From: an uncultured Clostridia bacterium
GTDB lineage: Bacteria > Bacillota > Clostridia > HGM11514
Assembly: GCA_902478725.1 (NCBI GenBank)
Contig: CABSMD010000050.1
Span: forward strand, 1-12,920
Length of the DNA: 12,920 bases
Direction: 5' to 3'
Shown: positions 7,989 to 12,920 of the stretch, one piece after another
How the letters are laid out: the number at the start of each line of letters is the position of its first letter
Numbering within the stretch: the first letter of the stretch is position 1
Program-made: the position numbers and the translations under genes
Notes under the pieces: model-generated
Databases searched by the model: none
Seen by the model: only the letters and a program-made list of their open reading frames with translations
What the model was told of the DNA's origin: nothing

Positions 7989-8022
7989 AAAATCCCTGTC
8001 TTTTTTGTGCAGGGATTTTTTT
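7989..8022 (+). terminator. Intrinsic terminator of the FMN riboswitch
   Basis: AAAATCCCTG (7989-7998) pairs with CAGGGATTTT (8010-8019) around an 11-nt loop, and the 3' arm runs into a T-tract ending near 8022. It lies 3 nt after the riboswitch aptamer and 34 nt before the ribU ATG, the usual layout of the expression platform for transcriptional attenuation. Confidence 0.93.
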
Positions 8023-8056
8023 ATTGAAATAGATAAAAATTTTAGGGGGTATTTTT

Positions 8057-8650
8057 ATGAAAAAAGGATTGAAAACCACGGTCAAAATTGCATTGTTGGG
8101 TGCGATCGGAGCGGTATTAATGACTTATCTGTCATTCCCGATTCCGTTCATGCCGACCTTCTTGAAGTTCGACTTCAGCAACATTACCGCGCTGCTGGCG
8201 GCCTTCGCGCTCAATCCATTTGCGGGCTTTTGCGTGGTGCTGCTTAAAAATGTACTTCGGCTGCTGGTGGTCGGCTTTGGCCCTGACCTTGGGGTGGGGG
8301 AGTTTGCCGACGTTTTGATCACATCGGCTTTTGTGTTTACGGCAGGCATCCTGTATCAGCGCAACAAATCGAAAAAGGGGGCCGTTATCGCCGTGACCAT
8401 AGGTGCTGTGGTGATGTCGGTTGTCGGCACACTGGCGAACTACTTTATCATGTTGCCGGCCTACCAGTACATAGCGGGTTTTCAACTGGACACCATCATC
8501 AAGATGGGCAGCAAGGTAAACCCATTAATCAGCAATCTCAACAGCTTAATCTTCTTCGGCATCCTACCGTTTAACATGATAAAAAGCGCGATTCTTTCGA
8601 TTATCATGATTCTGATCTATAAAAAGCTGTCACCAATTTTAAAGAAATAA
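8057..8650 (+). CDS. ribU: Riboflavin ECF transporter substrate-binding component RibU
   Basis: This 197-residue integral membrane protein is the substrate-specific S component of an energy-coupling-factor transporter. It binds riboflavin (or FMN) outside the cell and works with a shared EcfA/EcfA'/EcfT module, which is not in this window. About six hydrophobic segments are present. Family marks are FPIPFMPTFLKFDFSN (27-42), ALNPFAGFCVVLLKN (51-65) and GPDLGVGEFADVL (75-87), which match the FDFS and G-GE-A(N/D) patterns of RibU. An AGGGGG site lies 7 nt before the ATG. The FMN riboswitch and terminator directly upstream give independent support for a riboflavin role. The protein has the normal length, with no sign of truncation or fusion. 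Confidence 0.95.
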   Translation: MKKGLKTTVKIALLGAIGAVLMTYLSFPIPFMPTFLKFDFSNITALLAAFALNPFAGFCVVLLKNVLRLLVVGFGPDLGVGEFADVLITSAFVFTAGILYQRNKSKKGAVIAVTIGAVVMSVVGTLANYFIMLPAYQYIAGFQLDTIIKMGSKVNPLISNLNSLIFFGILPFNMIKSAILSIIMILIYKKLSPILKK

Positions 8651-8679
8651 TTGCATTCGTCGTCATTTTGTTGTACAAT
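8651..8679 (+). promoter_or_regulatory. Sigma-A-like promoter for the COG2426/hydrolase gene unit
   Basis: TTGCAT (8651-8656) is followed after 17 nt by TACAAT (8674-8679). The -35 box begins at the base directly after the ribU stop codon. The predicted transcript starts near 8686, about 27 nt before the next ATG. It makes the downstream three genes independent of FMN control, although read-through from ribU is possible because no terminator separates them. Confidence 0.8.
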
Positions 8680-8712
8680 ATTAAAATCACTGTATGATAA
8701 AGGAGAGCGTAT

Positions 8713-9201
8713 ATGATCCAAGCGATGCAAGATTTCCTGATTAACCTGTTCGGTAACCAACTGTCTATTTTCGCCATTGCGATGGTGCCGGTGCTTGAAC
8801 TGCGCGCTGCTATTCCAATCGGCATTTCGATGGGGTTTGACTGGGTGACTGTTTTTATTATCAGCGTGTTGGGCAACATGCTTCCAATCCCGTTTATCAT
8901 CGCGTTTTTGCGTCCGATCTTTGAATGGATGAAAAAGACTAAGCTGTTTGCGCCGATTGTTCATAAGCTGGAAGGGCGGGCGAAGAAAAAAGCGGACAGC
9001 ATTGCAGGATATTTAAAATGGGGCCTGTTTATATTCGTTGCCGTACCATTGCCGGGTACGGGGGCTTGGACGGGCGCTCTGATTGCTTCTTTTTTGGATA
9101 TGCGTTTTAAGGACTGTATCTTCCCGATTTTCATGGGTGTCGTAACAGCCGGCGCGGTCGTGACAGCGCTTAGTATGGGTGTTTTAAAGATGTTTTTTTA
9201 A
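8713..9201 (+). CDS. COG2426 'small multi-drug export' family membrane protein
   Basis: This 162-residue membrane protein has four to five hydrophobic segments (about 15-38, 43-68, 102-125 and 136-158). Family marks are PVLELRAAIPIG at about 26-37, the loop LGNMLPIPFI at 53-62, and PLPGTGAWTGALIAS at 112-126. This pattern belongs to the Sm_multidrug_ex/COG2426 family, which looks distantly related to DedA-type proteins. The 'multi-drug export' name is historical and the actual substrate is not established. An AAAGGAGAG ribosome site lies 5 nt before the ATG. A good promoter at 8651-8679 precedes it and the alpha/beta hydrolase gene follows after 21 bp, so the two are probably co-transcribed. 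Confidence 0.9.
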   Translation: MIQAMQDFLINLFGNQLSIFAIAMVPVLELRAAIPIGISMGFDWVTVFIISVLGNMLPIPFIIAFLRPIFEWMKKTKLFAPIVHKLEGRAKKKADSIAGYLKWGLFIFVAVPLPGTGAWTGALIASFLDMRFKDCIFPIFMGVVTAGAVVTALSMGVLKMFF

Positions 9202-9222
9202 GCTGGACAGGGAGAGGGTTTT

Positions 9223-10257
9223 ATGTTATACCAAGAAAAATCCAATGCCGGAAACCGATACCGTAACGAATATCTTTCCGGAATCTCAGAGCTGGTGGAA
9301 CGTCAGCGTGCAGTGTCCGATCAAAGGCGTGCCGCTTATTTCTCAGATATCAATCAGGAGAGGGAACGCTACCGGCAGGATTTTATAAAAATGCTTGGTT
9401 GGCCTTTGACCGAGCCGGTGGAATACCGTTGTGAGCATGACTGTGCTTCTTCGGTTTCGGCAACATTTGTGGCGGAGGATGAGCTGTCTGTCATCTACCG
9501 TTTACAAATGACGGTGCTGGGCGGACTCAAAAACTATGCCATGCTCTTTTTGCCGCGTAGCGCGAAGCCGTGTCCGGTTGCTATCATCCAGCACGGGGGC
9601 GGGGGAACACCGGAATTGTGTGCTCATCTCTTTTCGGATTCTAATTACAATGATATGACACGCCGCCTGTTAAAGCGGGGGATGGCGTTGCTGTCACCGC
9701 AGCTGTTGCTGTGGCGCAAAGGACGATTTGGAAAGGGCTATGACCGTGTAAAGGTCGACGGACAGCTCAAGCAGCTTGGCGGCTCGATTACGGCTCTTGA
9801 GATTTATGGTATACAGCGTTGGATCGATTATCTCGAAACCCGTGCGGATCTGAATACCGGTACGCTTGGTATGACAGGGCTGTCCTACGGCGGGTTTTAT
9901 ACCCTGTTTACCACCGCGGTGGAGACGCGGATCCGGGTGGCTTACTCTTCCTGCTTTTTCAACAGCAGGTACCGCTATGACTGGACGGACTGGACCTGGA
10001 CGGGTGCCGCGGAACGGTTTTTGGATGCCGAGGTCGGGGCGCTTATATGTCCCCGGCCGCTTTATATCGAAATCGGCCGGAACGATCCTTTATTCGATTG
10101 TGAGGCGGGGAGAGCAGAGTTTCTGCGGTTAAAAGCATTTTATGAATCGGCGGGAGCAGGAGACTGCGTAAGGCTTGCGGTCAACGCCGGTGCACATGAA
10201 TATGCCCGGGGTGACGAGGGCATAGATTTTTTAATCCGGCATATGTCGGCACAGTAA
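9223..10257 (+). CDS. Alpha/beta hydrolase (dienelactone hydrolase/acyl-peptidase-like)
   Basis: This 344-residue soluble enzyme has an alpha/beta hydrolase fold in its C-terminal two thirds. The oxyanion segment is QHGGGG at about 123-128. The nucleophile elbow is GLSYGG with Ser221, the acid is Asp288 in GRNDPLF, and the base is His325 in NAGAHEY, so the triad is complete. The N-terminal 80-odd residues are charged and helical (RRAAYFSDINQERERYRQDF) and resemble the leader helices of S9-like or acetyl-esterase-like bacterial hydrolases. There is no signal peptide, so it is cytoplasmic. The substrate cannot be told; an ester of a sugar or small molecule is possible. A GGGAGAGGG site lies 4 nt before the ATG. 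It sits between the COG2426 gene and an unknown membrane protein gene in a tight unit. Confidence 0.85.
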   Translation: MLYQEKSNAGNRYRNEYLSGISELVERQRAVSDQRRAAYFSDINQERERYRQDFIKMLGWPLTEPVEYRCEHDCASSVSATFVAEDELSVIYRLQMTVLGGLKNYAMLFLPRSAKPCPVAIIQHGGGGTPELCAHLFSDSNYNDMTRRLLKRGMALLSPQLLLWRKGRFGKGYDRVKVDGQLKQLGGSITALEIYGIQRWIDYLETRADLNTGTLGMTGLSYGGFYTLFTTAVETRIRVAYSSCFFNSRYRYDWTDWTWTGAAERFLDAEVGALICPRPLYIEIGRNDPLFDCEAGRAEFLRLKAFYESAGAGDCVRLAVNAGAHEYARGDEGIDFLIRHMSAQ

Positions 10258-10270
10258 AAGAGGTGGTATC

Positions 10271-10804
10271 ATGAAAAGTGCGCTTGGAACATGGGGGCTG
10301 GCACTGCGTATCTTCCAGTCTACCCTGATTATGATCGTCATGTCGTTTATCCTGTTTGCGACCAATACCTTCACCATGAAGACTACGTGGCTGAATATCC
10401 TGTTAAGCGCGTTGGTGATCTTGCTTTATCTGATGATGGCTTATAACGATGCTTACCGCTGCGGTGAAAATGACGTGAAAGAAGGTACCGGGGGCAAGCC
10501 CTATTTGTTTAAGGGGTTGGTCGCGGGCGTGATCGTTTACATAGTCCCGGCGGCGTTTTTATTCTGCATCGGGGTGTTCCCACAGATTTTACAGCCATGG
10601 GCCTGGTTCAAGCTCTACATGGTTGCGTATCAGGGAGTGTTTTACCTCCTGCACGATGCGTTCTATGCCAAGCTGGTTTCGCTTCTGTTGATGCCTCTGG
10701 CCGCCGGGATCGGTTACCGCAATGGCATTCGAAGGTTTGACCTGTTTGGCGTCCTGCATCAAAAGCTGGAGAAATTAGTCTATCAAGATGACAAGAAAGA
10801 ATAA
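10271..10804 (+). CDS. Unrecognised membrane protein with four predicted helices
   Basis: I do not recognise a family for this 177-residue protein. Four hydrophobic helices are predicted at about 13-33, 41-58, 82-104 and 131-149. A conserved-looking polar loop with AYNDAYRCGENDVKEG lies at about 57-72, and the tail is basic and charged (QKLEKLVYQDDKKE). The loop and tail composition suggest both lie in the cytoplasm. An AGAGGTGG ribosome site lies just upstream and the gene begins 13 nt after the hydrolase stop, so it belongs to the same transcript. A strong intrinsic terminator follows at 10840-10881. The reading frame, ribosome site and operon position make it a real gene; no function can be assigned. 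Confidence 0.82.
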   Translation: MKSALGTWGLALRIFQSTLIMIVMSFILFATNTFTMKTTWLNILLSALVILLYLMMAYNDAYRCGENDVKEGTGGKPYLFKGLVAGVIVYIVPAAFLFCIGVFPQILQPWAWFKLYMVAYQGVFYLLHDAFYAKLVSLLLMPLAAGIGYRNGIRRFDLFGVLHQKLEKLVYQDDKKE

Positions 10805-10825
10805 AGTACATACTAGTTGCATTCG

Positions 10826-11671
10826 TTAAAGTCTTTCTTTGCTGCTGCCCGGTTTTCCGGAGAGCAGCATTTTTCTTTTTTGCAGAGGAGAGTGGCCCGT
10901 CATTTTTTTATATATTTTAGAAAAAGTAAACTGGTCGGTGTAACCAACCGAACGGGAAATATCCCCGATACTCAGACCCGGATTCTCCAAAAGGCGGGTG
11001 GCTGTGCGTATCCTCAAGTGCAGCAGGTATTGGCCGGGCGATAGTCCCATGTATTTTCGGAACAGACTGCATAGGTAGCTTGGATCGATCCCGACATGCG
11101 CTGCTATTTCCGGTATTTTGAGTTTCATATGCAGGTTGTAGTACATAAATTCGGCCGCCTTTTGCACATAAAGCTGCTGTGTATTCTGCCCGGCTGCCTG
11201 CCTTTGGGGATTGTTCCCAATCAAAAGGGCGAAAAAATGGTATAGCCCGCTGAGTACGTTGCATTCTACCTCCTGGCCGTCTGCACCATAAAAGGGAATC
11301 AGACGGTATAAGCATTTCTGCAGTTCATCCCCTTGATAGGTGAACACCGGAGAACTGGCCGAAAGGCCGGCTTGCCGCAGATAGTGATCGGAACGCTCAC
11401 CGGAAAAAGCCAGCCAGATGTAGTGCCAGGGCTCGTGGGCATCCGCCTGATACAAGGCGACCTCGTTTTTGGGGATGAAGAAGCCCTGCCTGGGGCATAC
11501 GGGGTAGGACAATCCATTCATCGATAAACTTCCTTTGCCCCTCAGCACATAGTGGATGATATGATGGTCGCGAATTGAAGGACCGTATGCATGGGAGGGT
11601 TCACAGATTTCTTCTCCGCAATAACACATATAAAAATCAAACGCCTTTGATTCGTGGGAAACCTGTATCAT
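10826..11671 (-). CDS. AraC-family transcriptional regulator, MsmR/RafR-like
   Basis: This 281-residue regulator has an N-terminal cupin sensor domain (about 10-95, with RDHHIIHYVLRGKGSL at 34-49) and a C-terminal pair of helix-turn-helix motifs (about 186-207 and 234-257). The second contains the signature region SVGYTDQFTFSKIYKKMTGHSP. The arrangement resembles the MsmR/RafR regulators that activate alpha-galactoside genes, in keeping with the divergent GH4 alpha-galactosidase. I chose ATG 11671 because AAAGG at 11684-11688 precedes it. A longer reading frame would begin with TTG at 11755, inside the -35 box of a good promoter and upstream of its predicted start. Residues 268-278 are encoded by the terminator hairpin of the convergent genes and lie beyond the DNA-binding domain. 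The likely ligand is an alpha-galactoside, by context only. Confidence 0.9.
   Translation of the reverse strand: MIQVSHESKAFDFYMCYCGEEICEPSHAYGPSIRDHHIIHYVLRGKGSLSMNGLSYPVCPRQGFFIPKNEVALYQADAHEPWHYIWLAFSGERSDHYLRQAGLSASSPVFTYQGDELQKCLYRLIPFYGADGQEVECNVLSGLYHFFALLIGNNPQRQAAGQNTQQLYVQKAAEFMYYNLHMKLKIPEIAAHVGIDPSYLCSLFRKYMGLSPGQYLLHLRIRTATRLLENPGLSIGDISRSVGYTDQFTFSKIYKKMTGHSPLQKRKMLLSGKPGSSKERL
10840..10881 (+). terminator. Intrinsic terminator of the hydrolase gene unit, inside the araC-type gene
   Basis: TGCTGCT (10840-10846) pairs with AGCAGCA (10863-10869), and an inner CCGG stem (10849-10852 with 10857-10860) closes on a TTTT loop, with a 2x2 internal mismatch. A T-tract interrupted by one C runs from 10870 to 10881. 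It lies 36 nt after the stop of the membrane protein gene and within the last codons of the convergent regulator. On the minus strand the hairpin is not followed by a T-run, so it works mainly in the plus direction. Confidence 0.88.
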
Positions 11672-11709
11672 AACAAAGACCGACCTTTCCCTTTCCGGTA
11701 GTAATATGG

Positions 11710-11749
11710 CATAATAGCTGCCTACAGTATACCATAATAAGACATAAAA
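11710..11749. repeat. Direct repeats in the araC/melA intergenic region
   Basis: CATAATA occurs at 11710-11716 and again at 11733-11739, 23 bp apart start to start (about two helical turns). A related CATAAAA lies at 11743-11749. The repeats flank and overlap the core promoter of the regulator gene. Directly repeated half-sites about two turns apart are typical for AraC-family activators, so they may be autoregulatory sites. Binding is inferred. Confidence 0.4.
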
Positions 11750-11755
11750 ATGCAA
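11726..11755 (-). promoter_or_regulatory. Promoter of the AraC-type regulator gene
   Basis: Read on the minus strand, TTGCAT (11755-11750) is followed after 18 nt by TATACT (11731-11726), with TG one base before the -10, giving an extended -10. The predicted transcript starts near 11719, about 48 nt before the preferred ATG. Confidence 0.75.
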
Positions 11756-11784
11756 GGATAAGCTATGTACATGGGAAAATCCTT
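11754..11784. promoter_or_regulatory. Candidate operator dyad upstream of the GH4 alpha-galactosidase gene
   Basis: AAGGAT (11754-11759) and ATCCTT (11779-11784) form an inverted repeat. The palindrome ATGTACAT (11765-11772) lies almost exactly at its centre. A -10-like TATAGT/TACACT at 11784-11793 follows, without a good -35 box, as expected for an activator-dependent promoter. The dyad is visible; that a regulator binds it is inference. Confidence 0.4.
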
Positions 11785-11823
11785 ATAGTACACTGGGGCT
11801 ATCAAATTGAGGAGGTATGAGGT

Positions 11824-12920
11824 ATGCCTAAAATTGTATTTATCGGGGCAGGCAGTACCGTGTTTGCCAAAAACGTATTGGGGGACGCGATGCTGACCCC
11901 TTCGCTGTGTGAATCAGAAATAGCGCTTGTGGACATTGACGAGCAGAGGCTGAACGACTCCTTTATGATCGTATCCGCAATCAACAAAAACTGCAATGAG
12001 GGACGGGCCAAGATCACGCCGTACCTGAACCGCCGTGAGGCTTTAAAGGGCGCGGACTATGTCGTGAACGCCATACAGGTAGGTGGATACGAGCCATCTA
12101 CCGTCATTGATTTTGAGATTCCTAAAAAATATGGCCTGCGCCAAACGATCGGCGACACCCTTGGAATCGGCGGTATCTTCCGTGCGTTACGCACCATTCC
12201 AGTCATTTTGGAGTTTCTGCGCGATATGGAGGAAATTTGTCCACAAGCATACTTTTTAAATTACACCAATCCCATGGCGATGATCACCGGTGCGATGCAA
12301 AAAGCCAGCCCGATCAGAAGCGTTGGACTTTGCCACAGTGTACAGGGGTGTGCCAGTGGACTGTTGAAAGAGCTCGATATGCCGACTGAAGGCGTCCAAT
12401 GGAAGATCGCGGGCATCAACCACATGGCCTGGCTGCTGGAGATTACCAAGGACGGGGTGGATCTTTATCCTGAAATCAAGCGGCGTGCGTTGGAAAAGAA
12501 TAAGGAAAAACATGGGGACATGGTTCGTCTGGAATTGATGCGGCAGTTTGGCTATTACATTACCGAATCCAGCGAGCACAATGCCGAGTACAATCCCTAT
12601 TTTATTAAGAGTAAATATCCGGAATTGATAGAACGCTATAATATCCCGTTGGACGAATATCCGCGGCGCTGCATCGACCAGATTGAAAAGCTGGGCAAGC
12701 TGGTGGAGGAATTGAAAGCGAATAAGGATATTACCCATACACGTTCGCACGAGTATGCCGCGCGCATCATAGATGCGATCGAAACCGACGTACCCTTTAA
12801 GATCGGCGGCAATCTGTTAAACAACGGCTGCATCACCAACCTGCCGGACGACGCCTGTGTCGAGGTGCCCTGCCTGGTAGATGCAAGCGGGATCACGCCC
12901 TGCCGTGTGGGAGCGTTGCC
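11824..12920 (+). CDS. melA: Alpha-galactosidase, GH4 family (MelA type), C-terminus cut by window edge
   Basis: The window holds 365 complete codons of a protein family of usually about 430-450 residues, with no stop before the right edge. It begins MPKIVFIGAGSTVFAKN, a Rossmann fold binding NAD+. NYTNPM lies at 146-151, the CHSV motif at 170-173 and GINHMAW near 197-203. Cys170 and His200 are the expected metal ligands, normally Mn2+. CHSV is the signature I associate with alpha-galactosidases within GH4; alpha-glucosidases and phospho-glycosidases have other residues there. The enzyme works by oxidation, elimination and re-reduction with NAD+, unlike GH36, and acts in the cytoplasm on melibiose-like sugars. 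AGGAGG, 8 nt before the ATG, fixes the start; an upstream ATG at 11817 is out of frame. The divergent AraC regulator probably controls it. Confidence 0.93.
   Translation, partial: MPKIVFIGAGSTVFAKNVLGDAMLTPSLCESEIALVDIDEQRLNDSFMIVSAINKNCNEGRAKITPYLNRREALKGADYVVNAIQVGGYEPSTVIDFEIPKKYGLRQTIGDTLGIGGIFRALRTIPVILEFLRDMEEICPQAYFLNYTNPMAMITGAMQKASPIRSVGLCHSVQGCASGLLKELDMPTEGVQWKIAGINHMAWLLEITKDGVDLYPEIKRRALEKNKEKHGDMVRLELMRQFGYYITESSEHNAEYNPYFIKSKYPELIERYNIPLDEYPRRCIDQIEKLGKLVEELKANKDITHTRSHEYAARIIDAIETDVPFKIGGNLLNNGCITNLPDDACVEVPCLVDASGITPCRVGAL

Noticed and set aside
7822..8247. A 141-codon open frame running through the riboswitch into ribU.
   Set aside because: It covers the conserved FMN aptamer and its terminator and overlaps ribU in another frame; the RNA element and RibU explain the sequence far better.
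11672..11755. A longer N-terminus for the AraC-type regulator, starting with TTG at 11755.
   Set aside because: That codon lies in the -35 box of a good promoter, upstream of the predicted transcript start, and the extra residues do not look like part of the cupin domain.
1..12920. CRISPR arrays, tRNA or rRNA genes, transposases, integrases, T-boxes and attachment sites.
   Set aside because: No evenly spaced repeats, no tRNA-like folds, no T-box core and no mobile-element proteins were seen on either strand.

Overview
The window looks like chromosomal DNA of a low- to mid-GC Gram-positive anaerobe, most likely a member of the Clostridia. The grounds are strong AGGAGG-type Shine-Dalgarno sites, sigma-A-like promoters, an FMN riboswitch controlling a RibU-type riboflavin importer, an SLH/VanY-type cell-wall protein and a YetF-type membrane protein. 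The taxon is inferred from gene content; no marker gene is present.

Left part, minus strand (1-3540): a probable operon reading leftward from a clear promoter at 3567-3595. It encodes an MscS-type mechanosensitive channel, a GH36 alpha-galactosidase with all catalytic residues, and a nitroreductase that runs off the left edge. On the right, divergent from the channel gene, lies a YetF/DUF421 membrane protein (3656-4372).

Middle part, plus strand (4408-8650): an extended -10 promoter and a 150-nt leader precede an AsnO-like asparagine synthase homologue. It overlaps by 8 nt a secreted protein with SLH-like repeats and a VanY-type (M15) D,D-carboxypeptidase domain. Next come an FMN riboswitch with an intrinsic terminator and the riboflavin ECF S-component RibU.

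Right part (8651-12920): a second clear promoter drives a three-gene unit: a COG2426 small membrane protein, an alpha/beta hydrolase and an unrecognised four-helix membrane protein. It ends at a strong terminator that lies inside the 3' end of a convergent AraC/MsmR-type regulator gene. The regulator is divergent from a GH4 alpha-galactosidase (MelA type) cut by the right edge. The intergenic region between them holds direct and inverted repeats that are candidate operators.

Themes: alpha-galactoside use (two unrelated alpha-galactosidases plus an AraC regulator), flavin supply and use (FMN riboswitch, RibU, nitroreductase), and the cell envelope (MscS, VanY, possibly the AsnO homologue). Nothing here is a clearly new defence or mobile system. 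The more interesting points are the AsnO-VanY coupling, the asn leader, the araC/melA intergenic repeats and the unrecognised membrane protein next to the hydrolase.
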